From contig KB722757.1 in the NCBI GenBank assembly GCA_000349905.1, positions 202,804 to 266,803 of the forward strand: 64,000 nt of DNA, written 5' to 3'. The DNA comes from Volvariella volvacea V23 (Eukaryota > Basidiomycota > Agaricomycetes > Agaricales > Pluteaceae). A program made the translations under genes and the position numbers. The notes under the pieces were generated by a model. It worked only from the letters and a program-made list of their open reading frames with translations, was not told where the DNA came from and did not search any database. Of the stretch, positions 1 to 12,318 are shown piece after piece; position 1 is the first letter of the stretch, and each line of letters opens with the position of its first letter.

Positions 1-3000
1 CCGCCACAAGTATTACCTCGGTTTTAGTCTGACCAACTACGCGTTACGTCGAGCTCGCGGACGCGTTGGAGGCTAAAACTTCAACCCTTACGAACAAGAC
101 GAGCATTCGTGCTTCAAAAGTCAGTACTGTGTTACAGAATACCCAAGGACATCCTCACTGTTTCAACCCATGACGTTAACATTGGTGGCACCCTAACACA
201 AACTTGTCCACGGTTTATCTGGTCATCCAACAATCCTAACTTGACGGGCCGCACGTCACTGAATCGCCGATATTGATATCGAGGCAGTGCTGCCAATCCT
301 TGGGCGTTCTTCATTTATGTTCCCAAGATTTTCCAAACAGGTTGTGTTTGGCGTTGCCTACGATAAAAGCCTTGAGGCAAGTCAGAATAACAGTTAAATG
401 CTTGGCGGAAAATATACTAGTGCGAAGAGTCATGGGTTTTCAAGGACACGGGTAATGCTTCGATGGTTCGGATTTGATGAGCAATGCGTATCAGCTAAAT
501 CAGCACTAACTGTCAAGCCCTTCAGGGAAAACGAATGCAACGCTTCTCCGTCCCCGGGAATGATGGGGAATTACAGCCGTCGTGCTACAATTCAATGGTG
601 AACTGCTCGAGAATTGCGGTTTCAATTGGTAGTTGGTGTGAGTGATTGAAACCACCTGCCGCAGGCATGGTTATTAATGGAATAGGACAGCATATAGCAG
701 GCTTACAAGGGTGTAGAGCCTTGGATCCTGTAAGATTTAAGGATGGCATGGCCACCTGTTCACATGACCTTGAAAGCTAGTAGTTTGTGCATTGCCAAGA
801 GCAGATAGTGGTGTTACCATCAGCATCATAGCCAGACCACATCGAACTCAGACTGGGAGATAAAGATAGTTTAGCCTGAGGGGCATCGGTAGAGATAGAA
901 GAACAATTCAACCATCAGCACTGCACCTACTTGGAGCCGACAGCCTTCCTGCAAACCGACTAAGCACATCCCTGAATGTCAATAGAGCATGGTGGCCTAC
1001 ACCCATGGCATGACATATCCAGCTTGTCTGACAAGATTTCAGGGTGGTAGGCATCACGAACACGAGTTATAAGAGGAACTATGGGAGTGAATGCAAAAAA
1101 GCAGCAGCGTTAACTGCTGTCAGCGAATAGAAGCCTGTCTCGTGATGATCGATATCACGCGCTTGTAGATCCCGCTGGAGCGCTAGTGGAGTAGCTATCA
1201 CAAAATTATACACAAGCACCAGCTGCAATCCAAGATTCTAGCATAGAGGGGCAGGCGTGCACATTTTAATACAACTCGGAAAATGAGACTATGATAGTCC
1301 GTCGTTTGAACTTTTGGTAGCATTTTGCCATAATAATGGCTGCCATTTGTGCGTTGGAGCTGTGAGCTCTGTCTAAATGCGCAAAATAGTTGAGCTCCCT
1401 TAAAGTCTGTGAGGGTGAGGATATATACATCATCCCATTAAACAAACAAGCCCTGTCATTCCCGACGGATACATTAAAATGTACGGACTTAATCGTGCCA
1501 TAATTACAACCCTTGCAGCTTTCCAGTGATGTGTATCGAGGTACTCAAAATGCTGGATATGCTAAGGACGTTGAGATTTCATGATGCTTACCCCGATGGG
1601 TACCTTCCTTGATACCTCCTTGAGGGAACTCTACAGGCAAGGGATTTCCGGGCACAGCAAAACCAACAGTACTCCCGCATAAATCGGTAGCCGGGAGATA
1701 TGGCGGCAGGACATGGAAAAAAGTTGAGTACAGGCCACTGATCGGAGTGGAGAGGCCTAGATGTGAGCGAGGAGTAGGTAGACCGAACCTAGACAGTGAA
1801 CCTGGGGACAGAAACGATATGAAGTGAGCTGAAGTGAGGGTGATAGATCATTATTCGTGAACACGCCAAGAAGTCACTCTGTAGATTACAAATATGCAAT
1901 ATCATCAAGAAGCTGTGATATCAGGAATTTTGAGCCCTATTACGGGCATCATTGAACCAAGTCCACGCGTATGGGGAAGGTGCTCCGTTTGCGATCCTGT
2001 TCATGGTTCAAGTATGAAGGTTGTCATGGACAAGGTAGCGGGAAGCCCTCGGAAAACCGGATCGCGTAGATCAAATTACGGGGAGATTTCAAGCGATGTT
2101 CGTTATTGACACCATTCCGCTCCGCGTCACTGTATGAAAGCCTGCATGAGCAACTGATCGGAGAAATGGTGACAGTACTAGTAAAGATCCTCACATTTGA
2201 CTCACGTGGACGTGAAGTTCTTGACTAAGGTACTCCCGCATTATCGAGCTCTAGAACACCAATATTGTCGGGTTATAATCATCCGATGCTGCCTAGAATC
2301 CAAAAATGTTGACTAGAATGTGCGAGTTGCAAAGTTCTTGGCAGGAGAACAGGGGAAATACAATGGTGAGGAGAATCCAGCCCAGAGAGAAACTGCACAG
2401 AAGCAGGCTGAAATACCACACACCAGTGTATCAAAATAGGCCCACTGCAAGGAAGTTGCTCCAGAATGGAATAGATATCACAGCCCATCTTGACAAGCAG
2501 CTACAAAAGCAACCAATGAAAAAGTTGACTGCTGAAAAAGGCACTGCCTGCATAGCGATGTCACGCAATGAAAACTCGAACTTACCCTACCCTATGGCCT
2601 GGAATTTCGTGATGGTAAAGGCCAGCTTAATGCTATTGCACCATACCCGAATTGGTGCAACCCATACGGTACTAAAGCATGATTAACTTTATTGATTAAC
2701 GTTAGACCTTCGGCGATGAGTGATAGAACGCACCTAAATGGCTTCCTTGGAAGGTGTTCAACTAATCGATATCACTCATCACTCATTCCCCATGTCATCA
2801 ACCGCTGATCGCACTCTTCACTTTCCCTTCAAGCCCAGAATCTCGGACGTCGTAGCTGCCAGAGACAAGTTGAGATCCTACCTCTAAGCGTGGTGAAACA
2901 GGTCTTGGAACCTGGGAATGGGATTTCCGGACGCTGTTCTTCGTTGACGTGAAGTCGAACTGTAATGGGGTCAACGCCTCGTGTGATATGCCTGACGTAA

Positions 3001-3540
3001 ATGGAATGATTTGCTTGGTATCAATCCATATCCCTTCCCTCCTCATATGCATCCCTTGTTGAAGCCGTTGCTCGTGCCTATATCCACAGAAGGTAATTCC
3101 GAAAAGGACGCCTAAAATGCTGCTTGTAGATGACAGTTAGGATCAAGGTAAGCAGTCGCATGGTGAGTAGAGTTCGCATACACGTCTGGTCTGCAGACAC
3201 GCTGTTGAATTTCATCAACGGGGGACGCCGGAAAGCGACGTGAGGTTAAGGTGCATATGATATAGATAGCATAGACATGTAGATGGATTTATCAAAGAGA
3301 TAAACCTAGGGGGTATGAATTAGCTTGTATAAGACAGGATGATTGAAATGAGATCATCGACAAGATTGAATGGAGAAGAATGACGATGGCTTGACGTGTA
3401 TGTTGTTGATTACATTGAAAGAGTGAAAGTGTGAGATGAATTGTAAAGAAAGGAAGAAATATGAAGCAAGAAAAATTCGTGAAAACATGGTGTGTGATAG
3501 GTCCAATCAAAAAAGAATGAGGTCGGTATAACGAGCCACT
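1..3540. other. Gene-free stretch
   Basis: I see no supportable gene here. Open frames are short (at most about 126 codons), match no family I know and do not link through splice sites. No terminal repeats, transposase motifs or tRNA cloverleaf were recognised. The last part (about 3290-3540) is the 3' flank of the minus-strand gene that follows. Confidence 0.5.
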
Positions 3541-4992
3541 TTAGCTTTTATCAGTACTCGCCCTTACATTGTCACCATCCGAACTCGATTGTGCATTCAC
3601 ACCACTATCTGCTCGCTCATCACCAACAGCCATTGGAGCGGGGCTTCCCGGCTCCTCAGCATATTCCAGCGAAAGCGACAGCAGGTTCTCAACACTCCCG
3701 TTGACCGTCACCTTTCCCTCACCCTCGGTGCTCTCCGAGCCCACGCTGCTATCTTCACTCTCACTTCTCCGTGGTTCGTGTTCCTGCTCTCGATGCTTCG
3801 TCCAGATGTCACTCTCGCCGTTGGCCCTGTGTTCCTTGTTTTGATCCTCCAACGAGAGAGCATCTTTGTCGCCCTGCCCTTCCTCCGCCAAGTCCGCTGA
3901 CGTAGGGCCAGGACCAGGACTTGGGCTTTGTGAGACATCAATGCTCTGATCTACTCCCAAAGCATGTCTCGACAGCGTCCGCCCTCGCTCATCCTCCGCC
4001 TGCTTCTCACCCGCCTGCTTCCCGGACCCATTTTTCTCCCTCCACGTATCCACACTCTTCTTCCGCTCTCTGTTCCGCTCCTTGGCTTTCTGCTTCTTCT
4101 TTGCTTTCTTCTCCTGAGGTGATAGGCCGTCTTCCTCATCCTCATCATCCTTCTCTGATTCTTTTTCTCGACCCTTCTCTTTCTCCTTCTCCTTCTGCTT
4201 ATCCTTGTCCCCTCCCTCTTTCGTCTGCGAGACCCGTCTCCATGAGCTCTGTATAGCCCCCTTGACGATCTTTCCAAACTGTATAAACGGATCCTCAAAC
4301 TCCTGGTCGCTGCCCTCCAAATCCCTCTCCCTATAATGCACCTTCACCCTCCTCTTCCGCTGCATCCTCTCCATCTCCCGCTCTTCCTTATACTTCTTGT
4401 ATTTATCTTTAGGTAAATTACACCGGCGAATCTCCTCGTCAGTCCACATAGGATTAGTTGATTTCATAATAAGTTTCCCACCTCCTGAGGTATCCAGGGC
4501 TTCGATAGGCTGCGTTCCGTCGTCGTAGTCCTGGAGGCTCCTTCGTCGACGAACGAGCTGGCCTCTTGCGGCCATGCCTAGCGGGACGGACGACTTCCTC
4601 TTCCTCGGCCCGACTTGGGGCAGGGGCGCAAACTTGACGTTCATCGTCGGCGTCATCGTCGCGGGCGTCGTCAACCCCGAAGTCCGGGCCAACGAGGACG
4701 AAGAGTTCGAGGCGTTGGTGTCTCCTTCGCCAGCGGAAGACGTTGAAGATGCAGGCGTGCCATTGGAAGATGAGGGATATGCACGAGAAGATGGCTCTAG
4801 TATCCCTTGCGCGGAGGAGATACCGTGTATGATTATGGGAGTCGTCAGAAGCAATGAGTCGTTCGATGAGGAGAAGTTGGGTGCTGATGACGTTGCGGGT
4901 ATATCGATGGCGAGTGAACGCGGGTTGTTGATGACAATGCTCGTTGTGGTCATGGTGGCGGTCGCGCCGCTTATGGGTGACTTTGAATACAT
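3541..4992 (-). CDS. Lysine/glutamate-rich, probably nuclear protein of unknown function
   Basis: This is a single uninterrupted 483-codon frame. The first 130 residues are Ser/Thr/Pro-rich. A basic block follows at about 130-155 (PRKRKSSVPLG then LVRRRRSLQDYD) and looks like a bipartite nuclear signal. Residues about 180-240 are the most ordered part: a WTDEEIRRCNLPKDKYKKY stretch, a charged helix, and an aromatic segment around FIQFGKIVKGAIQSSWRR. Residues 250-330 are an almost pure Lys/Glu/Arg/Asp tract, probably a long charged helix. The C-terminus is acidic and disordered. I recognise the middle region as typical of conserved but uncharacterised Agaricomycete proteins and know no function for it. 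Frames on the opposite strand are low-complexity shadows. Confidence 0.75.
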   Translation of the reverse strand: MYSKSPISGATATMTTTSIVINNPRSLAIDIPATSSAPNFSSSNDSLLLTTPIIIHGISSAQGILEPSSRAYPSSSNGTPASSTSSAGEGDTNASNSSSSLARTSGLTTPATMTPTMNVKFAPLPQVGPRKRKSSVPLGMAARGQLVRRRRSLQDYDDGTQPIEALDTSGGGKLIMKSTNPMWTDEEIRRCNLPKDKYKKYKEEREMERMQRKRRVKVHYRERDLEGSDQEFEDPFIQFGKIVKGAIQSSWRRVSQTKEGGDKDKQKEKEKEKGREKESEKDDEDEEDGLSPQEKKAKKKQKAKERNRERKKSVDTWREKNGSGKQAGEKQAEDERGRTLSRHALGVDQSIDVSQSPSPGPGPTSADLAEEGQGDKDALSLEDQNKEHRANGESDIWTKHREQEHEPRRSESEDSSVGSESTEGEGKVTVNGSVENLLSLSLEYAEEPGSPAPMAVGDERADSGVNAQSSSDGDNVRASTDKS

Positions 4993-7900
4993 GTTGAGAA
5001 CAAGGGCGACAGAATTAATATGAGTTAGTGGAATAATAGGTTATGTGTGGTGGGCGCTGTAATAAGAAATGCGATGCTAGGATTAGACTGGGCCGCAAAT
5101 TGTGGCGAGAGCACTGCAACGGTATAAACGAATTCGCACGTTTACTGCAGTTGAGATATGCGGGGTGGTAAGGGGAAAAGTCGTGAATGTTGCAATGCTG
5201 GTTGGTGGGTCAACTAGGGTCTAGGAAATTAATGCGCAGCACAGTGCTCTTGGTCTTGGTTTTAGGGTTTTCGGTGTGTAGTGTGGATTTCACGATGGCG
5301 AGATTGATGAGGGTGGTGGACGTGATGTATGAGAAGCCGAGGAGTTGGGGGCCCTAGCACTCGCAAACAGGGAAAATAATCAAATGACCTTGGGGGGATA
5401 AGCCAATACCACAATGCGCAACGTGGACTTAAGGATATAAGATAAGACTGAGAAAAGGGACGAAGTGGACAAGGACTTACACACTCTAGTCAAGAAGTAC
5501 GGTGTTTAAATAAATGCCTTTCGGGAAGGGAGAAGCCACGGGTCGCGGAGTTATGCAGTGATGAAGCGTGGCAGCGCTTGGGGGCAAAGTATGGTTGCAC
5601 AGATCGTGTAATGTCGGATTCGTGCCTTGATAAATGACTTGGGGATGGTCCCGGGTGCAAGGAACTATAGAAATAAGTGGGTGATGTGGGTTCAAGTAGA
5701 TGAAAGACCAGGCTAATCGATGAGCTGTCGAGGGGGTCCTCCGCGTGGCTGGGTTGAATCAAGGGTTCTTGGTATTCCTGTGCCGTCACAAATCAACTTC
5801 CTAGGAAGTACCAATTGGAATGATGCAGGAGTGTTCGACGGGGACGAAGGACAGCGGAGTTGAAGGGTGAAATGGATGAGGTCGCTCTTCTCTGAAATTT
5901 TTTCGTTGTCTCGCGAGGCGACGTTAAACGGCGATGCTATAGCGTCGCTGAGGTTTTTATGATATAGCGCACGGAGAACTGTCGGTGGCCGGGAAATGGG
6001 TGCCGTACTGCCAGAATGAGGAGCAGGGATAGAACTGGCAGATGAGATAATAAATTGATCAGCCACTGGCTTAGCATTAAGGGATGGAAGAAGAATTGAA
6101 TTAGATAATGGGGTGTGGTAGTCGGATATGGAATGGCGGAGATCCTGAATCTAGCTACGTATAGCAGGGAGTCAAAGCGTCCGTGAAGGCTATGTGAGGT
6201 AACATGTAGCAATGCAAAAATAAATGGGCGACGCCCACAAAGGGAAACAGAGGGAAACAACAAGAGGGGGGAACATACGACTGATGCTTGTTTTGCTGTG
6301 CACTGAGTGCTGAGCCCTCCACCGGGGTTGGTCGTAATTCAGCAAGCACGAGTCCAGGGATGGAAATGAAACCGAAATGGTTAATTTCGGATTGGACTGA
6401 ATCCCGAATGGGGAGCAAAGTTTAGTGGACGGCGAGGCATGTGGAGGGATGATAACCACGGAGGTAGAAGTACTCACGAACGAGGGTCGAATAGAAGGCG
6501 TCTCGGATGCCTCGAATACGATTGGCCAGATATTGTGTGCGAACGTGCAGTAATAAGCTTTTGTCCAATTACCAGCGTAGGTGAATTAGAGTGACACGGA
6601 AGTCCGACGCCGAACACCTTCTGAGCTACTTGAGTGGTTCGCGTATTGAATCTGGAGGATAGAGAAGGCAGAAACTCGTCGTATATGAAAAGGAAACGCT
6701 CTGGGGCAGACAGAAGAGTCGACCTAGGAAAACTGAACAAGAAGTCGAAACGAACGGAGCTCAAGCTGGAAGTAAATCGAAGTTAAGCGACCCGAATAGC
6801 TCGAGATCATAGCAACACTTACTGGCAAATGAGGCGAACACTTGAGAAGGAGGGGTTAGTCTGGGTGAAAGCGCTGGGATGGGCGCTAGCTCTGAGGTGG
6901 AGTGGGATTGTTGGTTGCGGCGGTGATGAAAAACGACCAATCGCGATTTTGGTTTAAGCGGCCCGGCGGATCAGGGGGGCTGAGGTAGTGCGCTCACTGC
7001 TGTGTGGTGCAAAGCCTGGACTTGCCACACACGACGCTCTACGGCCAGAGGCTAGAGCACGTTGACTGGGGTGGGGGAGGAGGGATAACTCGGGATGGAA
7101 GAAGGGTAGAGGAGGATGAAGAAAAAACCGGCAAAACAAACTTGGGACGAGCAATCTTGACGCTTACGGCAACCACATCAGCAGGCCAGCTAGTATCAGA
7201 GAATCGCTCCGCAGATTGGCAACAATACGATGCCAAACCTTTGCCCATACGCGGCAGGTCTGTCCCCAGGGAAGGGTTAGTATCCAGAGCATCCACTTCT
7301 CTAATCAGAATAAGTAAACAGGGTCCCAGTCAATACATTCCAGTTGTTTGTCCATCCTCGTCATGTTCTCCTTGGCTTTTGCACCTGATCCGTACGTTAG
7401 CCTTTTAATCAATCATTTCTCACACGTCGACTTAGGCTGCCGGCGTGCCTAAGCCCACAGCGACAAGACCTGTCAGTGGCTTGTTTGTTGTCGCCCTCAA
7501 GTCGGCCAAATCGACTGAGCATCGACCTTCGGCAGGCCATGCCTTGTGATGGTATCGTCTGGATCAGCGGCGAGCTCTCTACTCCTCTTACGGACTGATA
7601 GGTCCGAGAGATAAGCTCGGCTTGTTCCAGAAGGTTGACAAACTCGAACCTGAGCCTTGAGGTCATCAAGTTCGTACGCCATGTGCAACCAACTGGCAAC
7701 CAAACTACCGTGCGGTGATCATGGTGGCTGCGCGGCGATTACAAGGCCTCGTTTTGTGAGACCTCGATGGGGTGTTTTTTGTGACTTCAACTTATACTGC
7801 CATCCATTACAATCACCTACAAGTCAGTAACTTTTTTTACCGTTAACGTTAAAGCTGTGGAGCTGATACGACACCGTGATGTTCATAATGATTCATCCGT

Positions 7901-10401
7901 AGAAGCATGGATGCGAAACGTTATAGCTTGCCCACCCATAACGGCTCATGCCATAGTGCCGCATAAAAGGTGCGACTCGGAGCTGCGGCCACCAACTCAG
8001 GAGCTTCCTCCGGGCCATGCCATCATGAACGCCTCTCCGTGTGCACTTAAAGAACCCCATCTTATGCGGTATCAGTTGGTGCTTTTGTGTGTCCACCACT
8101 GGACTTCACACACATTACCGCTTTCGCTGTCAGTTTCGGCTTGGAGGCTTGGCATTTCTAGTAAGCAAGCCTTACTGATATGTCAAGGTTTGTTAATGTC
8201 AAAATGACTGCACGTGTAGGGGCAGCATTGCGTTCCATTGCTAGTCTAGGCATATCTAGCGAGTTGGAAACTGGTTCGGCATGTGCAACGTTGAAAGCAG
8301 TGCTATAAGAATCACACCACATCCGGGGACAACAGAACCTGTGAGGACTACCTGTACTGGTGCCCTTGGTGTCGATTCAACAGTCTTTCGATGTGCTAGC
8401 GAAGATCGCAAATGACGCTGGTACGAAGCAGATCAAGATCAAACTGGAAGAAGTCGAGATCTTCAATAGAACTCTTGAAGGTCGTGGATTCAGGGGATAC
8501 AAACCCGTAAGGGTCTCAGGCTTTCAAGATAAAGCGCTGCCTTTAAAAACAACGCACCACACTTGTAGAGTGTATCGTAAAGTTGATTTCGGACTCCAGG
8601 CCGAAGCAGCAATCTGTGTATGGGGAGGCATGGGGGGAAATGGTGAAGAGTGCAGACTCCAATCTACGTGGAGTGGTCTCCCACCAACTTGGCGGAGGAA
8701 CTCGCTACAAGTGTCAGGACCTTCACTATTACTATTTGCTGATTATTTCAGGCTAATTAGAGGTAGATATTGCCAGTACGATGCCATTCACGGCAAACGA
8801 GAACAAGGTTGGATTGGCCTTGTCAGGAGAAATAATCCTGACATTCGGCTGTATTCTGGATGACGTCGGGGACCTTTTATAACAGCATTTAGATGGCTTG
8901 ACGCATTGATTGTGTGGACTGGCGCGGGTGCCCACAAGAACGCTTTGAGACAGTGTGTAGGCATGGGAACTATAGGCTCAAAACCCTGTGCTGCATAGAT
9001 ACGCCTTCGGGCAAGTGTTATGCTACTGCACTGACGAGAAGCTAGAAATAGACCTCTTGCAGGCCTTTTCTGTCCGTTGCAAATTTGCAACATTCTAAGT
9101 TCGAGAGTTTGTCCGCACTCCCAGACAAACCATAGTTTTAAGGTAACCAGCCGTCCTATTGGGGCAAAAGACAAGTTCGGATTTTGTATCTCTTCCCGGT
9201 ATCAACCACCTTTACCCCATTTCGTCAGAATCCACCATAACCACACAAGATGTCATACGATATCAGAGTCCCCTCCGAGTGCGCAAAATATCCTTAGCCA
9301 AGAAATCCTCCTTCTTGCCATATGTCCACACAGAATTGTGGGTCCAAGGTACTCGTGAAAATTTCCGTTCTTCTCAAGGACCAGTCTGCGTGTTTATCCA
9401 TCATGCATCATGCACTGACATGTGTGGCGGAGAAAGTCTCTCTCTCCTTTTGGGTCGAGCTGGGTTCTGCTTCCGATTCGAGGCTCATTTCGGGTAATCC
9501 AAATTTGTGCCCCGGATAGTGGGCGCTACAATGACCGTTGCTGACGCCCACACCGCCTCATTGCTTTGTGGGGACGAGCCGAAACCGAAATAGACGTCGC
9601 TGAGAGTTTCTTGTGTAGTATGGAAGTGAGTCAAATTCTCAAACTTGAAACCCCCGCAAACGACTCCATCGGCACCGAAAACCACCCACTACCACACCGC
9701 CGCCTTCAAGAAGGTGAGTCGAGAGGGGGTATCGTCTCTAAAGGAACTTTCAGAGCTGTGGCCATATCGAGGGTTATATCGCAAACTGCTACAAGCCTTA
9801 ACCCCTCGGACATTATTGATCGTATGGTGGTTGTCCGTAATTGGATACTAGGCAGGGACGATCGTGCTATGCCTGCCCTGACCCATACCGACTTGGGTTG
9901 TACCGATATATGCGGCAATAACTTGTTAGCAACAGGAGGCAGTGTTGACTTTAGGGGGCGCTGGGGGTTGGATTTGCACTGCATTGCGGATATCTACAAG
10001 CCCCTTTGTGGGATTGATATATAGTACTGCAAGTTCCAGCGCAATGGTTGCAACTGGACGCAGATTGTGATTGCACGCAATCGAGTTCCTCAGACCAGTA
10101 GCGCCAATTTTCTGGGTTGCGTTTAGTGTTGGAGCTAGTGATGCCTTGTTTCGGAGCTAGTCTGTCATTCCCAAAGCTTAGCATGTTACTACTCTGATAG
10201 AATACAATCGTGGAAGACCTAAAAACTGTTTGAGGTGTATTATGTTAGCGAGGTGGCATGCCTATGCAAGACGCTCAATCATGTAAGCCATCAATTATCT
10301 TGACTGCAGCCTGAGATCGTGGTTTGAAGCTGCACTTGAAGGGTTTTGGTGATCTGAAGCTAAGTTTAGAGCTTCGCAGTTTATGGTATTACCTGCTTGA
10401 C
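4993..10401. other. 5.4-kb stretch without a recognisable gene
   Basis: Overlapping short frames on both strands (for example 5486-6764 minus, 7004-7408 plus, 8360-8863 plus) have no family match I know and no convincing splice-linked continuation. About 5000-5350 is the promoter side of the preceding minus-strand gene. I see no transposon ends, no long direct or inverted repeats and no RNA genes. Confidence 0.45.
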
Positions 10402-11686
10402 TTACACAATGATGGTAGATATATATTCATGGGATGGTTCAATCAGATTTCCGTGTTCATCCAGAGGCTTCGCAATGTCAAATAGGGTAACAATAGTCGC
10501 CACCGTAAACCAAAGTGCATCAAAGGCAAGCCAGCGTCCTTGACAAACTCTAGAGGGGGGAGGCGGATAACGACTTAATTCCAAGAAACATGGAGAACAA
10601 ACAGAAAGCAACCTTCGACCATAACCCCAGATTGCAAGGTCAGGATCCTTAACGTCAGGATTCAGCTTCCCGTCTTTCATAAACCTATCTGGATTAAACG
10701 TAAATGGGTCGGGGTAATAACGCTCGTCGTAGAGCATGGCTCTAGATCACTGCATAAGACGTAAAGTTCTGCAGGGGCCACTAAAGTCCTACCATGAATT
10801 TAGGATGACAATGGAGCCCGCCGGAATTCAATAGCCTTTATAAAAGTCCTCACTGCTTGTTGCATCAGGGATGGTTATGGGGTATTGGACACGAATACAT
10901 CAACTGTCGACTACTGTGTCAATAGAACGCGGTACATACCTATGGGAACAATATCCCTCCACTACAATACTTCTTTAATTATTGCTGTTATGTAGGGAAA
11001 TTTATCCCGATCATCTAAATGGTGAAGATCGTCTGGCTTCACAATGGATTCGACTTCAGCTTGGGCCTTCCTGAGGACGTCTTGAGGGCACATCAGACCA
11101 AGAACTATATTAAGCATAACGGTAGCAGTCTGAGAGCCGGTTGAGCATATGAAGGAATGGCTGGTAATGAGTATTTTAAACTCACTGTATCAATCCCAGC
11201 TGCACCCAATGCATTAATATGGATAAAGTGACCATCAGGTGGCTGACTTACCTACGTACATAGTCCTACCAACAGATTGCACGTCGTCTTCTTGTCCTTG
11301 AATATCTCTTCAATCATCAATTCAAGATAGCCCATCGATCACCAAGCAGTCACGAGCCGAGCCGCTTCCCTATTGCGATGCAATTTTAATTCAAAGGGCA
11401 ATACTTGCTGTTGTATACGCACGATGGAACGTTTTACATGAGCGTAAGGCTCGTCCTTCATTGGTCTGGCTGCTTCCCTCCATTGCTTAGCCTTACGCTT
11501 AAACCTGGCACCAGGTATCCAAGCGGAAATATGTTTCAGACTCGGGGATGTATCAGCCAAATAGGTGCCAGGCACACCACTTTCGAAAAGTGAATGCAGT
11601 GCGTTTGAGGCATGTTGAGTATATGGATCGTTTTCAAGTAAAATATCGATCCCAAACGTTATTGACATGATAATCTCGCCATTCAT
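10402..11686 (-). pseudogene. Cytochrome P450, decayed
   Basis: Family hallmarks can be followed on the minus strand. A helix F/G-type segment lies at 11686-11400 (GEIIMSITFGIDI, DPYTQHASNAL, VPGTYLADTSPSLKHIS, WIPGARFKRKAKQW). A degenerate I-helix lies at about 11150 (STGSQTAT where AGxDT is expected). The K-helix region reads FPYITAIIKEVL at about 10990. The meander is PDPFTFNPDRF, and the heme loop WGYGRR/VCQGR is split by an intron at about 10555-10616 that keeps the cysteine. A TAG (plus 10962-10964) interrupts the frame directly after KEVL, before WRDIVPI. With the degraded I-helix this indicates a pseudogene. The N-terminal third (beyond 11700) is unrecognisable. It would have been a microsomal haem monooxygenase of a common fungal family. 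Confidence 0.8.
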
Positions 11687-11689
11687 ACT

Positions 11690-12318
11690 GAGTAGATACG
11701 GAACTCCATTGATGCCATAAGGACACTCAATTCACTAGAGCCGGTCAATAGTGATGCTAACTTATAGTGTGGGGAGGTGATTGAGCCAGTCGCAAGATGG
11801 AGAACCATATAGATTACTTGAGCTCGAGAAAAGTCCTAATCCTCACAAGTTGCTGTGCTGGTTTGGAAAGAGAGTTACAGACCTTATTGATTGAGAAAGT
11901 CTATACATCCAGTACACTGGGGGTGTATTCGGCGGATGCGAGGATAAGTGCCACAATATCGAGGAATGTTGATGTGCCTCACGTGCACGATTTTAATCCA
12001 ATGGTACCAGCCTCGGTCAAACAAAACCAATCTCGATACGGTGGACCACAACACCATATTGCACCTGATGAAATCCATCCTTACTTACTCAGAACAGGAC
12101 GAATTCCAAACCCCTGAAAGGTCGTTCAAGTGAATAATAACTATTGCCGGGAATTGAACCGCATGAACCGCATTGCAGCTCAGACTGCCAAAAATGTATT
12201 TATCCCAGCCATTCTAGTCGATGTCAGGTGAGCGGCTGCATCTAAGTTTATAGAGTGGTCCTATTTTTTATTCAGGGCGAATCTTAATCAAGACCTACAC
12301 AACTTCACGCTTTATGCC
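11690..12318. other. Spacer between P450 remnant and membrane protein A
   Basis: It probably holds the eroded 5' part of the minus-strand P450 and the promoter of the plus-strand gene at 12319. No frame here aligns convincingly with a P450 N-terminus. Confidence 0.4.

Noticed and set aside
4574..5023. 149-codon plus-strand frame opposite the lysine-rich gene
   Set aside because: It is antisense to the biased Ser/Thr-coding 5' part of the minus-strand gene; its Val/Glu/Asp-rich composition is what that bias produces.
8360..8863. 167-codon plus-strand frame
   Set aside because: There is no recognisable family, signal or splice-linked extension, and it sits in a gene-poor stretch where such frames occur by chance.
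12140..12205. tRNA-like stretch (gggaattgaacc and a downstream tgcagctcag)
   Set aside because: It contains a box-B-like core, but the T-stem does not pair and no acceptor stem closes the cloverleaf.
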